Positions 22,925-34,233 of a DNA stretch of 64,000 nt are shown piece by piece (position 1 is the stretch's first letter; every line of letters begins with the position of its first letter). The stretch covers positions 195,653,507 to 195,717,506 of the forward strand of contig CM060975.1 in NCBI GenBank assembly GCA_030765065.1, written 5' to 3'. Under the pieces are notes generated by a model. That model searched no databases. It had not been told where the DNA came from and saw nothing but the letters and a program-made list of their open reading frames with translations. The DNA comes from Deroplatys truncata (taxonomy: Eukaryota > Arthropoda > Insecta > Mantodea > Mantidae). Position numbers and translations under genes: made by a program.

Positions 22925-23785
22925 TCATAGTTCCACAAACATTCTTACGCAAGCTTATTTTTCTATCTGCTTCATGTTAACTGATATAAACATTTGCAGA
23001 AATTGTCTTATTGCATACTTCTTTATATAGGTATATTGGGATTAGGGGAATACAGTAGACTTTAAACGGTAGTCAAATCTTTTAATAGTGGGTCATTATA
23101 TAATGGTTTTTAAATTCCATTCTCTTTGCATGGCCAAGAGAGAAGAAAAAAAAAAAGGGATTTTCCATTTGAGAAAAGTATAAGTATTTTAAAATGCAAA
23201 CCAATAACAAGGAATACCTTGAAAATGGTAACAGCACAAAAATGTATTTGACAAAAATGGTGTACCTTAACAAGTCCACATTTTTTGTGTATTTGTTTAT
23301 TGTGCTCCAAGGAAGAAGAAACGGACATGTAACATCTAAAAAATTTTACCTCTCTTGTGGCTTTTGAAAATCTAATATCAAAATATTGGGAAGCAAGAAG
23401 GAGAATGATTTCATTATTAACTCCTTAGCATTGCACACACCCAAGCACACACCAAATTTTTTGTTTAGTAAGATTTTGTCTCTCTCTTACAGTTTACCAG
23501 TTATGCAAAAATCATTCAGAATAAGAGGACTTCAGGATTCAAGATATACATTTAATTTAACATTTAAATACCTACATTAGGTATTTTAAAAGAAATTGTT
23601 AGCCATTTTTGAGAAAATCTACTTTTCAAAAAATTTTCCATGTAAACGGTAGTTTGGGGGGGGGGGATTTTCTTGAAAATCTTTTTGTCACATCCTTAAC
23701 TTATATGCCAAGTTTGGTTTTTAACCAAATTTTTGTTTGAGTGCTCATGCACGCACACACACACAGAGAGACCTTTTTCTAAAAA
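22925..23785 (+). mobile_element. Family A repeat, left part of a split copy
   Basis: Lacks the extreme 5' end and runs to the CA tract and CCTTTTTCTAAAAA at 23785. The rest of the same copy resumes at 24684, so this element was opened by a later insertion. Confidence 0.85.
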
Positions 23786-24678
23786 TCTGATGTGTTACAC
23801 TCACATGACTTTCTCTACTCTTGTACAAACTATTTATACAAACGCTTATTCTCCATATGCTTCATGTTAATCGAGATAAACATTTGCAGAGTCTATCTTA
23901 TTGCTAATTTTCTTGTAGATATAAGGGGAATATATATTTACAAGGGCAATTTGGAAATACAGTAGCCTTTAAGCACATACATATCTCTTAATAGCTGGTT
24001 GCTAGATGCAGCACTATTCCCTTTCCCACAGATTAATACTCTTTGCATATCCAAGACAAAAAAAATGAATAACGAATTCCCATTCAAGAAAATAAGTATT
24101 GAAAAATTTAAGGGAATAACAAGTAATATCTCGAAAATGGTTCACTCAACAAAAAAAAATGTATATGGCATAAATTGTGTATTTTAACGTGATCTACATT
24201 TTTTGTGTAGTAAAATTTTGTCTATCTCTTATGGTTTACCAGTTATGCAAAAGTCGTTCACAATGAAGAATACTTTTGGGGACATTCCCAGGAAATTCGA
24301 GATATACATTTTATTAGTCATAAAAATATCTTAAACATATGATATTTTAATCAAAATCGTTAGAGCCATTTTTGAGAAAATTAAAATTTTCGAAAAATCT
24401 TCCATGTAAAGGGTAGTTTGGGGTGGGGAGATTTTCTTGAAATCCTTTGTGTCGCATCCTTGGAAGATACTGAACCTAAATACCAAGTTTGGTGTTTATC
24501 CGACTGTTCGTTTCTGAGTTATGCTGTTCACAGACAGACACACACACGGACATGTTTCCAAAAATGCTTTTTTTGGATTCAGGCGGTCTCAAAACATGTA
24601 TTTCCGGTGAAATCTCGGTATTGAATTTTTGGGTGGAATACAATACTTCCTCTACTTACTATACGTAGTAGAGAAAGT
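23786..24678 (+). mobile_element. Young Family A repeat nested in another
   Basis: Complete copy from TCTGATGTGTTACAC to AGTAGAGAAAGT. A run of five A lies on each side (23781-23785 and 24679-24683). Removing it restores the consensus CTTTTTCTAAAAATGC of the host copy, so both element borders are defined here. Confidence 0.92.
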
Positions 24679-24797
24679 AAAAATGCATTTTTTGGCTTAA
24701 GAGTCTGAAAACATATTTCTGGTGAAATCTCGACATTGAATTTTTGAGTGGAATACAGTACTTCCCCGACTTACTATGCTAGCAGAGAAAGTAAAAG
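24679..24797 (+). mobile_element. Family A repeat, right part of the split copy
   Basis: Continues the copy at 22925-23785 from TGCATTTTTTGGCTTAAG to GCTAGCAGAGAAAGTAAAAG. Confidence 0.85.
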
Positions 24798-25149
24798 CTA
24801 CCTGCAACATTGCAAGTCACCTCTGAGATATACTTCAGACTAATTGAGATCACCTTGAAAGCTCAATGGGATACATGAATCTACGATAAAAATCTAATGT
24901 GCATTAAAGAGTTTTGTCATGGTAGCTCAGAGATAGAAAAATGATAAAGCCAAAAGCCCCTGCAATGGCAGTGAATTTTTCAAACCTGATTCCAGTTTCA
25001 AATCTTAGTCTACACATTGGCAAGTGTGATGAAAGCAGTTTTAGATGTGCTAGTGAACTATTCTTAAATTTATAAATGCATATACATTGCAATTTATGTA
25101 TTTACTTAAAGGTTAATCTGTTGGTTACTTCTGCTTGCACATGAACATA

Positions 25150-26399
25150 CACTATGTGATCAAAAGTATCCAGACACCCCCACAAACATACATTTTTCAT
25201 CTTAGATGCATTGTACTGCCACCTACTGCCTGGTACTCATTATCTGCGACCTCAGTAGTCATTAGACATCACAAAACAGCAGAATGGAATGCTCTGTGGA
25301 ACTCACAGACTTCGAACATGGTCAGGCGATTGGGTGTCACTTGTGTCAGAAGTCTGTACCCGAGATTTCCACACTCCTAAACATCCCTAGGTCCGCTGTT
25401 TCTGATGTGATAGTGAAGTGGAAACGTGAAGGGACATGTACAGCGCACAAAAGCATACAGGCCAATCTCGTCTGTTGACTGACAGAGACCGCCGACATTT
25501 GAAGAGGGTCGTAAAGAGTAATAGGCAGACATCTATTCCAGACCATCACACAGGAATTCCAAACTGCATCAGGATCCACTCCAAGTACTATGAGAGTTAG
25601 GCGTGAGGTGAGAAACCTTGGATTCCATGGTCAAGCAGCTGCTCATAAGCCAAACATCACGCAGGAAAATGCCAAACGATGCCTCGCTTGGTGTAAGGAG
25701 TGCCAACATTACACGATTGAACAGTGGCAAAACATTGTGTGGAGTAACAAAACACGGTACACGATGTGGTGATCCGATGGCAGGGTGTGTGTATGGCAAA
25801 TGCCCAGTGAACTTCATCTGCCAGCGTGTGTAGTGCCAACAGTGAAATTTGGAGGGGGTGGCGTTATGGTGTGGTCGTGTTTTTCCTGGAGGGGGCTTGC
25901 ACTCCTTGTTGTTTTGTGTGGCACGATCACAGTACAGACCTACATTGATATTTTAAGCACCTTCTTGCTTCCCACTGTTGAAGAGGAATTTGGGGATGGC
26001 GATTGCATCTTTCAACACGATCAAGCACCTGTTCATACTGCACAGGCTGTAGCGGAGTGGTTACACGACAACAACATCCCTATAATGGACTGGCCTGCAT
26101 AGAGTCCTGACTTGAATCCTATAGAACACCTTTGGGATGTTTTGGAATGCCGACTTCATGCCAGGCCTCACGACCTGCATCGATACCTCTCCTCGGTTCT
26201 GCACTCTGTTAAGAATGGGCTGCCATTCCCCAAGAAACCTTCCAGCACCTGATTGAAAGTATGCCTGCAAGAGTGAACACTGTCATCAAGGCTAAGGGTG
26301 GGCCAACACCATATTGACTTCCAGCATTACCATTGGAGGGCACCACGAACTTGTATGTCATTTTCAGCCAGGTGTTCGGATACTTTTGATCACGTAGTG
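25150..26399 (+). mobile_element. Tc1-like DNA transposon, complete ends
   Basis: A 1,250-bp element bounded by TA on each side (25148-25149 and 26400-26401). It has inverted repeats of about 29 bp with three mismatches: the left starts CACTATGTGATCAAAAGTAT, and the right, reversed, starts CACTACGTGATCAAAAGTAT. Both ends and the coding region are present, so it is a full-length but decayed copy. Confidence 0.95.
25284..26315 (+). pseudogene. Tc1 transposase, inactivated (DD34E type)
   Basis: Cut-and-paste transposase. The N-terminal helix-turn-helix part reads MECSVELTDFEHGQAIGC and continues through LNIPRSAVSDVI. NIVWSNKTRYTMW follows, where the usual WSDESRF catalytic Asp is replaced by Asn. 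Then come FGGGGVMVWSCFSW, FQHDQAPVHTA with the second Asp (about 26015), and SPDLNPIEHLWD with the catalytic Glu (about 26125). In-frame stops include one just before SPDLNP, and there are frameshifts near 25480 and 25770. The spacing fits D34E. It cannot be active. Confidence 0.93.
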
Positions 26400-26465
26400 T
26401 ATTTGCTGTTTCAGACTTAGAAAACAAATCTCATGGCACATGTTGATAAGTTTTTCCAACCTATT

Positions 26466-26930
26466 TTAAGCTGTAACAAATAAAACTGCCCATATTCATA
26501 CTATTAAAAAAATGGGGGACAGAGAGGGAGAGCAAGTGATCAATAAAATCATCTATACTAATTAAAAAAAGAGGAAATGGAAGGGCAATTTTTGTTTGAA
26601 GAAGTTTTCAAATTTATATCACTTTATGCTGTAAATAAATGGGAAAACCACCCATATTCATAAAACTATATGCAAAATTATACAAATAAAGAGGAAGTGA
26701 TCAAACCAATAATTCTAAACCAATATAGGAAACGAATTAGCACTTTTTCTCAAAGCTGATATCACTTTAAGCTGCAAACAAATAGGAAAACCATCCTAAG
26801 TTCAGATAGTTGCATAATCACATATAAACAAAAAATGAAGTCAATAAACCAATGATCTACATTAATTATAAAGAAAAAATGTAATAGCAATTTTTCTCTA
26901 AGTTATCTCAAAATCTATTCATCTGGTTTG
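26466..26930 (+). repeat. Degenerate tandem repeat, ~150-bp unit
   Basis: Three diverged units each carry AAGCTGTAACAAATA-like, GAAAACCA.CC, AAGTGATCAA and GCAATTTTT blocks in the same order (unit starts about 26470, 26625 and 26771). Confidence 0.6.
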
Positions 26931-27378
26931 CAACTTTTCTTCAATGGTGGACAGGTAATGGACTGACATACCTTAATCAATGTTCTTTTAACCCTGTATG
27001 GTCTGTTGGGACCTACAATCCCGCTTGTTTTAAGTGCTTGCAGCACAAATGTTTTTCCGCCCAGGTTGACGATACTGTTGTGTCCATGGGTTACCTGAGC
27101 ATCACTAGAGAGCAGTGGTTCATTGAATGAATAATGCACAGCTGACAGGCATTTCAGTACTGTCGTGCAGCAATTGTGAAAGCCATCTTGGTGCAGTTAT
27201 GACATGTGATGTATGTTTTAATATTTGACTTGGTTATGGCCATTTCCAAGTGTAATAATATTACATATTGTTGCTCAGTTAGTATGTTTTACTAGATAAG
27301 CTAATTAAGTACATTTTCTATTTATATTGCATATATTGCTGAATATATTTTTGGGACTTCCAAGTCCCGTCAGGTAAA
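26931..27378. other. No gene assigned
   Basis: A minus-strand frame (26915-27139) has mixed composition but no recognisable domain. This stretch precedes the piggyBac relic and may be part of that element. Confidence 0.3.
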
Positions 27379-28018
27379 ATGGCTTCATGTTTGACAGTCA
27401 ACATGACGACTCGATTTGGGCTGACAGGCAAAGAAATAGCTAAGGTGCTGGAGGAGGTGTTGCAGGAAGATTTGTCAGATTTAGAAGAACTATGTAACAG
27501 TGATGAAGATGCTATCGTGCTGCAGATAATATGAGAATCAAAACCACTTGAAATAGCAGATCCTTCTAGTATGCAGCACAATGCTGCATCTGACAGTGAA
27601 AGTGAAATTGATGACCAAGAAGATGGAACTGGTACATCTGAAAGTTTGCACAATTTCAAGAAACGGGATGTTTCAATAAGTGTTCCTATATGTACTTTAT
27701 CTAGTGGAACTATTCAGCAGTATTTTGCTGGAAAAGAGTGTGCCATTGGTGTCTTTTTGAATGTGCTATCATAAAGTGGTTAAAGATTCAGTTTTCCAGA
27801 GTAATTTGTACCTGATGCAGAAACAGAAAAACATTCAGTCTATCACTGAGCAAGATTTGTATGGCCTTTTTGGCTTGGACTTCAAGTTCAGTTATCGTTG
27901 TTTGCCTCAGACATCAAAATTACTTGTGTGGTGATATGGATATAAATGGGCTGCCAATTGCTAAGAATGACGAGACAGATATAAGCAAATCCTTTCTGTG
28001 CCGCATGAAAAAAAATAA
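27379..28018 (+). pseudogene. piggyBac transposase relic, N-terminal part
   Basis: The frame opens at ATG 27379 or 27403. It starts MTTRFGLTGKEIAKVLEE, followed by an acidic run (DLSDLEELCNSDEDA), the layout of piggyBac transposase N-termini. An in-frame TGA near 27532 is followed by more acidic sequence (SDSESEIDDQEDG). After a frameshift near 27776 comes SNLYLMQKQKNIQSI..., then LYGLFGLDFKFSYRCLPQ, matching the start of the piggyBac catalytic domain (usually a GIxxxMxYxxLP motif). The catalytic Asp residues and C-terminus are absent. No TTAA-flanked ends were found. Confidence 0.7.
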
Positions 28019-28029
28019 AATAAAAACAG

Positions 28030-28067
28030 TGCGCGCTCACACACTCTCTCCCTCTCTCTCTCTCTGT
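28030..28067 (+). repeat. (CA)/(CT)n microsatellite
   Basis: GCGCGCTCACACAC followed by CT-rich repeats, just after the piggyBac relic breaks off. Confidence 0.9.
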
Positions 28068-28079
28068 ATAAACTTTCAA

Positions 28080-29761
28080 TTTCCTGTACTTTACTATTGC
28101 CTCTGTTTTTTACTAACTTCCAAATGAACATAGGTGTCACATCTTCTTTACAACATGCATTTAAAACTTTTATATCTACGGCTACAATTCTCCTCTTTCT
28201 TTTTCAGCTTAAAAAATTCTGTGATATCTGCTTTGCTGGCATTAAAATTTGAGCTAAAAAGGTTATGTGTGGATCTCACCTCCATATTTTCAGTTTCCAT
28301 ATTTCTTTCACTTAAAACAATGGAGACAAGATGTCTCTGAAATGTATTCGAGGTAACTCTAAAAAATAGTGAAGGCTCCCATTGAAATAATTCTTAGAAA
28401 TTGTAAGTAAAACAAAAATGTGAAAAAACGAAATTTTTTTACCAAATTTCACAGATACATTGGCTGCAGCTTTGAATCAGCTGGAGTCAAAAAGCAGAAT
28501 AGAAAACTGAGAGAGTATTGCAACATTTTTACAATTAATTTGGCAATGTCAAAATGTTGCTCAAAGGCAAGGGGCTCTTCAGGAGCCAGTAACAACGAAT
28601 TCACAACAGATTTTTGAGCTTTTAGATTCTTTTCTTTCCTGGGTTTGTGCCTGAAAAGAACAATACATTAATCAAAGAAACACTAGTGTGCTTAGTCTAA
28701 AGCACATTACCAGTGCTTTGACTTTTTTTTTTTTTTGTAAATGTTGGTTCAATGACTTGCTTTTTCTTGACAAAATACAAATAGAAGATAGATTTGGTAA
28801 ATAACTGTATGGCGAGTGGCAGGAATTACCAAATTTTTCTGACGACAGATGTATGAGACAGATAGTAAGCTTAGAGCACAGAGTAGCTTTTGTTGGATCT
28901 TGCTTTGAAGTTCTTATAACAAAGTATAACATTTTCAGTGACACCAAAATTTTCATTGTATTGACATTCCAGATTTGTTCAACATAGTCGCTGAAAGTGC
29001 TGATATAAATGGCACAAAGCAAGATATCTGACCTATTCTCCATTATATTGCAGGCTATTGTTCATATCAAGTTAGTAGTGAAAATTTTAATATGTTGTTT
29101 TGAGTGTCCAGGATAGTCCCCACCCAGATATCTGATTGAGGGACTTTTTTTATTTCCGAAATATTTTACACTGGGAAACACGTTCATTATTGAGCTGTTT
29201 TGAAATAAGCACTTGTTTTATGTTTTGGCACCTATATCACCCATTCACAACCCCCAATTTGAATGGAGGACCACACCTACCATTGGTCAGTAGGTCACCT
29301 TGACCTAGCCAGGACTGAAAACTTTCCAGAGACCTTATCTCTCATTGCCAATGTAGAACTGACTGTACATGTCATGGTGAAAGTTTGGCTGCCCATCTAC
29401 ATAAATTAAACATCCGTCCTACTCCTACTTTGTAGAGAAGAGAATTCCACGAGTACAATGAATATGACTCAATCTCCTGAAGTGTCAAAATTTAACAGCT
29501 GCAGGTCTTTCATTATGCTACTGGGAAGCAAGAAGCCAAAAGGAACAATTCCAATATGCTAAGCATTAGCAACCAACCAACCAAACAGTTAGTGGTGAAA
29601 ATTACCAAATGTTAATATTGATTCTTGTTCCTCACTGCTACAGATAGTCCAAACAATGTAGATTTAGATGCAGATCATGGAGGTTTACTATACCCAGGGG
29701 AAGATGTAGTGATTTATGTTTTATATGTTTATATTACACTATAGAAAATGCTTCTCTATCA
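28080..29761. other. No gene assigned
   Basis: The 123-codon minus-strand frame (28672-29043) has no recognisable motif. A more complex block at 29215-29570 ends in (CCAA)n and may be an old retroposon, but I cannot classify it. Confidence 0.35.
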
Positions 29762-29767
29762 GAAAAA

Positions 29768-30571
29768 TTTGATTTGTTACATTCACATTACTTTCTCCAC
29801 CTGCTCTCCATCTTTATTAATGGGTATATAAACTATTCGTACTAAAGCTTATCTTTCTATCCACTACATTTTAATTCAAATAAACTTTTGCAAAAATAGC
29901 TACATTACACATCTTGTTATAGATACAAAGAGAACAAATATTTAAGAACTGGATGCTATATGATACTCCTTCCATGCAATTGCAAGAAACAACTAAATGC
30001 TGAAAGGCTTCATGAGAATGTCCAAGAAATGAACAATTTGAACCTTTAATAACAGATATCTCAGAAATGGCTTATGTCACAAAAAAGCTTATTTTGAATA
30101 AATTGTGTTTTAAAGAGGTCTGCATTTATCGCTAAACGTTTACAGTTCTACAGGATTATACAAAATTCCTTCTGAATGAAGACTTCATGGGCTATTCCCC
30201 AAAAATTCAAGATATACATTTTATTTGTCATGTAAATATCTTTAATATATGGTATTTTAATCAAATCATTAGCCATTTTTTAGAAAATCAAAATGTTCAA
30301 AAAATGTTCTATGTAAATTGAGGTTTGGGGTGAGGGATTTTGTTGAAAATCTTTGTGTGGTAACTTTAGAAGTTATTGAACCTAAATACCAAATTTTAGG
30401 ACTTTTCGTTTTTGAGTTATGCTGTCCACAGACAGACAACAGCAAGACATGTTTCCAAAAATGCTTTATTTGGATTTAGGGTGCCTCAAAACACATATTT
30501 CCAGCGAAATCTCTGTATCAAAGTTTTGGATGGAATGCAATACTTCTATTTACTATACACAATAGAGAAAG
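29768..30571 (+). mobile_element. Family A repeat, full length
   Basis: Runs from TTTGATTTGTTACATTC to ACAATAGAGAAAGTAAAAA. Older subfamily with a nearly lost CA tract. Confidence 0.9.
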
Positions 30572-30768
30572 TAAAAATATGTTCTTGAAACATAATGGGA
30601 TGGTGGTAGTCTGCAGTGTGGTGACTCATAGTAAACTCCAGAAAAAAGTGTGAAAATAAAGTAAAGATTTTGGAAAAAGTTAATAACGCGAGTGACAAAG
30701 TGGTTATGATATACACAGGAATGAAAGCAAGGCGTAAACATTGAAAAAGGGACAAAAATGACAACAGG

Positions 30769-31236
30769 ATGCCGGTCACAGCCAGGATCCTGGAAGCTGA
30801 GATGATAGCATCACTGCAGATTGTAATCGACATACTGAACAAAGACTTAAAAAAAGCACATAAGGAAATCACAACTCTGAAGTTTGAAAATAAAGAGCTG
30901 AAAAGTCAAATACAGCTCCAATATGAAGCAAAAAGCTCTTACGCTGAGATCACGAAAGGTTCAAAGATATGTAGTGAAAACACAAACATCATAACTGCAA
31001 ACAGATTCGAGGTGCTGGACCTAGATGATATGGAAGAAGAAAATAATAATGAACAAGAAAATCGCAGTGGACTGTACAGAAGAAAAACCGTAAGCAAAAA
31101 CCCCTTCAAGTGGATAAACCCCAAACAAACTTCGGTGGATGCACATGAACGTAAGAAGTGGGAGAAGAAAGAAGAGTTGAATAAAGTGACTATACAGGAA
31201 AGCAAGAAATGTAAGAAGAAGTGGAGGGAAAAATGA
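30769..31236 (+). CDS. LINE ORF1, N-terminal coiled-coil part
   Basis: A 155-codon frame. Residues about 8-55 form a heptad-rich coiled coil (EMIASLQIVIDILNKDLKKA...), typical of LINE ORF1 proteins, which trimerise and bind RNA. SSYAEITKGSK follows, then an acidic stretch and a basic C-terminal part (KKWEKKEELNK...KKCKKKWREK). The frame ends at TGA 31234. The SGNH-like region begins right after it in shifted frames, so the original ORF was longer and has been broken. It is now probably non-functional. Confidence 0.7.
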   Translation: MPVTARILEAEMIASLQIVIDILNKDLKKAHKEITTLKFENKELKSQIQLQYEAKSSYAEITKGSKICSENTNIITANRFEVLDLDDMEEENNNEQENRSGLYRRKTVSKNPFKWINPKQTSVDAHERKKWEKKEELNKVTIQESKKCKKKWREK

Positions 31237-31725
31237 TTGTGTATGATGATTCATTAATAAAAATGTAGTGATAAATAACACGGAAGTAAAAGTGAAAGTC
31301 TTCAGGGAAATGAAAGGGAATATTTACCAAATATTCTGAACAAAGATAAGTTAAAAAGTAAGGTTAAAACAGTAGAGATTCATGCTGGTACAAATGACAT
31401 AAAACTAGCTCGGACCCCAGGTGAGGTCATGGCAGAGGTATATAATGCAATTAAAGTGCTAAAAGGTACCATCCTAGGGCAAAAGTAGTTGTAAATAGCA
31501 TTGCCATAAGAAGGGATATTAGTTATGGCTTTTTAAAGGCCATAAACGAAAGGATTCACTAGGTTTGTGATAAACTGCATGAAATTTTGGTAGATACAAA
31601 TAAGTTTTTAGATGAAAGTTGGTTAGAAAGGGGCAGACTTCACCTGAGCAGAAAGGGTTCAATTCTTTTAGGTCAGATGATAAATCACGTAATTAATATA
31701 TGCATGAAAACGGTAAACTAGCAAG
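31237..31725 (+). pseudogene. SGNH/GDSL esterase-like domain of LINE ORF1
   Basis: Across two frameshifts and two stops, the plus strand shows the ordered blocks of SGNH hydrolases. DDSLIKN (about 31247) stands where GDSL is expected, so the nucleophile Ser block is kept but its Gly is changed. IHAGTNDI (about 31380) is the GxND block. LHLSRKGSILLG (about 31640) is the C-terminal His block. VVVNSIAIRRDISY lies between them. Such domains in LINE ORF1 are thought to act on lipids or membranes during the element's life cycle. This copy is inactivated. Confidence 0.75.
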
Positions 31726-31811
31726 GAATACAGATGATGACAAAAGAATATGATACCAATGACTAGAGCAGCTAAACATAAAACAAAACTAGCAGAAAAC
31801 AGGGAGGCATT

Positions 31812-32110
31812 GTGCAAGTACAACCAAAAATGTTGGTTCGATTTGTACATCAAAATATACAGTACCTGTCTAATAAAAGGGAATCCTTTGCAACTTTCAT
31901 TAACAGAGTGGGAGCTGACATTGTAGCTGTATCTGAACACGGCCTCAGACAAAATCAGGAATTCCTATGTAAAGTTGATAATTATTCCATAGTTGATATA
32001 TTTAGCAGAAAATAACATAGGGGAGGTGGAATTGCACTACTGCAAAAAAATAATCAAGACATAACCAGATTAGAAAAATACACAAACTCGTATCTTGCAC
32101 ATCTCAGAGA
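31812..32110 (+). pseudogene. LINE ORF2 endonuclease, N-terminal fragment
   Basis: VRFVHQNIQYLSNKRESF contains the Asn expected in AP-endonuclease motif I. ADIVAVSEHGL has the catalytic Glu of motif II. After a TAA at about 32013 the frame continues as HRGGGIALL. Everything beyond about 32110, including the catalytic His and the reverse transcriptase, is missing. Confidence 0.8.
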
Positions 32111-32250
32111 AATTTGTTGCTAGCACAGCTTTTTAAAACTTGCGATATGATTTGATTACAGGGCACACCTGTATGAATGATCGCAATGAGTATATAAATA
32201 ACAGGCATATTTTACAATCTTGTTTAAATGTGTTATTAAAGAATTGTAAA

Positions 32251-32467
32251 AATCTTATGTGTTATATGCACATGACTTTCTCTACTCTCTATTGGCGCAC
32301 AACATTCACTCACGCACGCGCTCACACACACCTTTTTCTAAAACGGCTTTTTTTAAATTTTCAGGGTGTCTCAAAACAAATATTTCCAGTGAAATCTCTG
32401 TATAAAAGTTTTGAGTAGAATGCAATACCTTCGCTACCTACTATGTACATGGTAAAGAAAGTAAAAA
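32251..32467 (+). mobile_element. Family A repeat, miniature deletion copy
   Basis: About 45 bp of the 5' end (CTTATGTGTTATATGCACATG) is joined at 32297 directly to the CA tract and the last 170 bp. Confidence 0.85.
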
Positions 32468-32469
32468 AC

Positions 32470-33239
32470 AATGATGTGCACAAAAAGACAAAAAATTTTA
32501 CAGTATGCAAAAGGCAAAACAAAGTGTTGAATCCTTAAACTGTGATTGTTGCAAATAAAAATAAAAGCAGTGTATCAATTACTTTGTTTTTCTGTGGTTT
32601 TTCCCCACCCTATTAAACGATTACATTTGATATTATTACACCCTAAGTTTAGGTTATGACTTTTCAGGAAGAAGAACCGGAAGCATACATAACGTATGGA
32701 CAGGCCTGTTTAACAAAGTTCAAGTGAAATCATATCTTGTCAAATCTACTTTAAAAAAAAATAAATTTTCTGAAAATTGACCCTCTCATAGAAAGAGGCA
32801 CCATGCACTCAGGATGTCAGCAACAAGAATTCCTCAGCAAATATTAAATTACCAACTACAAGGGAAGATCTTTGGGCTGTCCAATGAAGATATGGAATGA
32901 GATCCTAATGCTACTGGGCCTAATACTAGCAACAAGAAGAAGATATTTTTTTAATTATTATATCTCTGAAATGAGCCTATACTGCCCAATGTTTTCTTAT
33001 AGGAAACACATTCCTTACTTATTTCTAAATAGCAAATGTTATACATTTTCAATAATTGATACATTTGGCTTGCAAATTTTAGTACACATGAATAATGAGC
33101 TTTAGGGCACACAACTGCTGAAGTTATTAATGCCCTAACAAAGCAATAGAAGTAACAAATCAAGTAATCCTGCTTTCTAAAACACAAAAACATAAAACTG
33201 TGGGTAATGGCAGTGTCAGTAACTGCAGAACATATACAT
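32470..33239. other. No gene identified
   Basis: AT-rich with short frames only. Confidence 0.4.
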
Positions 33240-33245
33240 AAAAAA

Positions 33246-34063
33246 TCTGATGTGTTACACTCACATGACTTTCTCTACTCTTGTACAAACTATTTTTACA
33301 AACGCTTATTCTCCATATGCGAGATATCGAGATGTTAATCTTATTCCTAATTTTCTTGTAGCTGCAAGGGGAATATGGTAGGCTTTAAGCGAGTCAAATC
33401 TTTTAAGAGCTGGTTGGTATGTGGAGTTTTCCGTTCTCTTTGTATGTCCAGGACATAAAAAAATGAATAACGAGTTCCCATTTGAGAAAATAAGTATTGA
33501 AAAATTTAAGGGAATAACAAGCAATATCTCGAAAATGGTTCACTCAACCAAAAAATGTATATGACATAAATTGTGTATTTTAATGCAATCTAAATTTTTT
33601 GTGTAGTAAAATTTTATCTATTTCTTATGCTTTACCAGTTATGCAAAAGTTGTTCACAATGAAGAATACTTTTCGAGACATTCCCAGAAAATTCAAGATA
33701 TACATTTCATTTGTCATGAAAATATCTTAAACATATGATATTTTAATCAAAATCCTTAGAGCCATTTTTGAGAAAATTAAAATTTTCGAAAAATGTTCCA
33801 TGTAAAGGGTAATCTGGGGTGGGGGGATTTTCTTGAAAACCTTCGTGTCGCATCTCTGGAAGATACTGAACCTAAATACCAAGTTTGGTGTTTATCCGAC
33901 TGTTCGTTTCTGAGTTATGCTGTTCACAGACACACACACGGACATGTTTCCAAAAATGCTTTTTCTGGATTCAGGGGGTCTCAAAACATGTATTTCCAGT
34001 GAAATCTTGGTATCGAATTTTTGGGTGGAATACAATACTTCCCCTATACGTAGTAGAGAAAGG
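33246..34063 (+). mobile_element. Young Family A repeat, full length
   Basis: From TCTGATGTGTTACAC to AGTAGAGAAAGG, with six A on both sides (33240-33245 and 34064-34069). Very similar by eye to the copies at 23786, 47307 and 49518. Confidence 0.92.
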
Positions 34064-34233
34064 AAAAAACAGGTAAACCATCAACTCTTAGATCATCACA
34101 GAAATGTGAAAAGTGCTAATAAAGATAGATGCCATACTTAGAAAGTTTAAAAAGATAAAATTACAGAGATTACACATGGTGGCTCATACCACTGTGATGA
34201 ATAAAACATAGCACACCTCTACATTACATAACA

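Larger units (their letters stand above)
30585..32130 (+). mobile_element. LINE with esterase-type ORF1, 3' truncated
   Basis: A non-LTR retrotransposon piece that carries ORF1 (coiled coil plus SGNH hydrolase-like region) and the start of ORF2 (AP-type endonuclease). It is cut off before the reverse transcriptase. Esterase-containing ORF1 proteins are known from CR1/L2-type LINEs, so that is the likeliest group. The 5' edge abuts a Family A copy. Confidence 0.8.

Noticed and set aside
28672-29043. 123-codon minus frame as a gene
   Set aside because: It includes a poly-Lys run from an A/T tract, lacks any motif or splice signal, and sits in AT-rich DNA.
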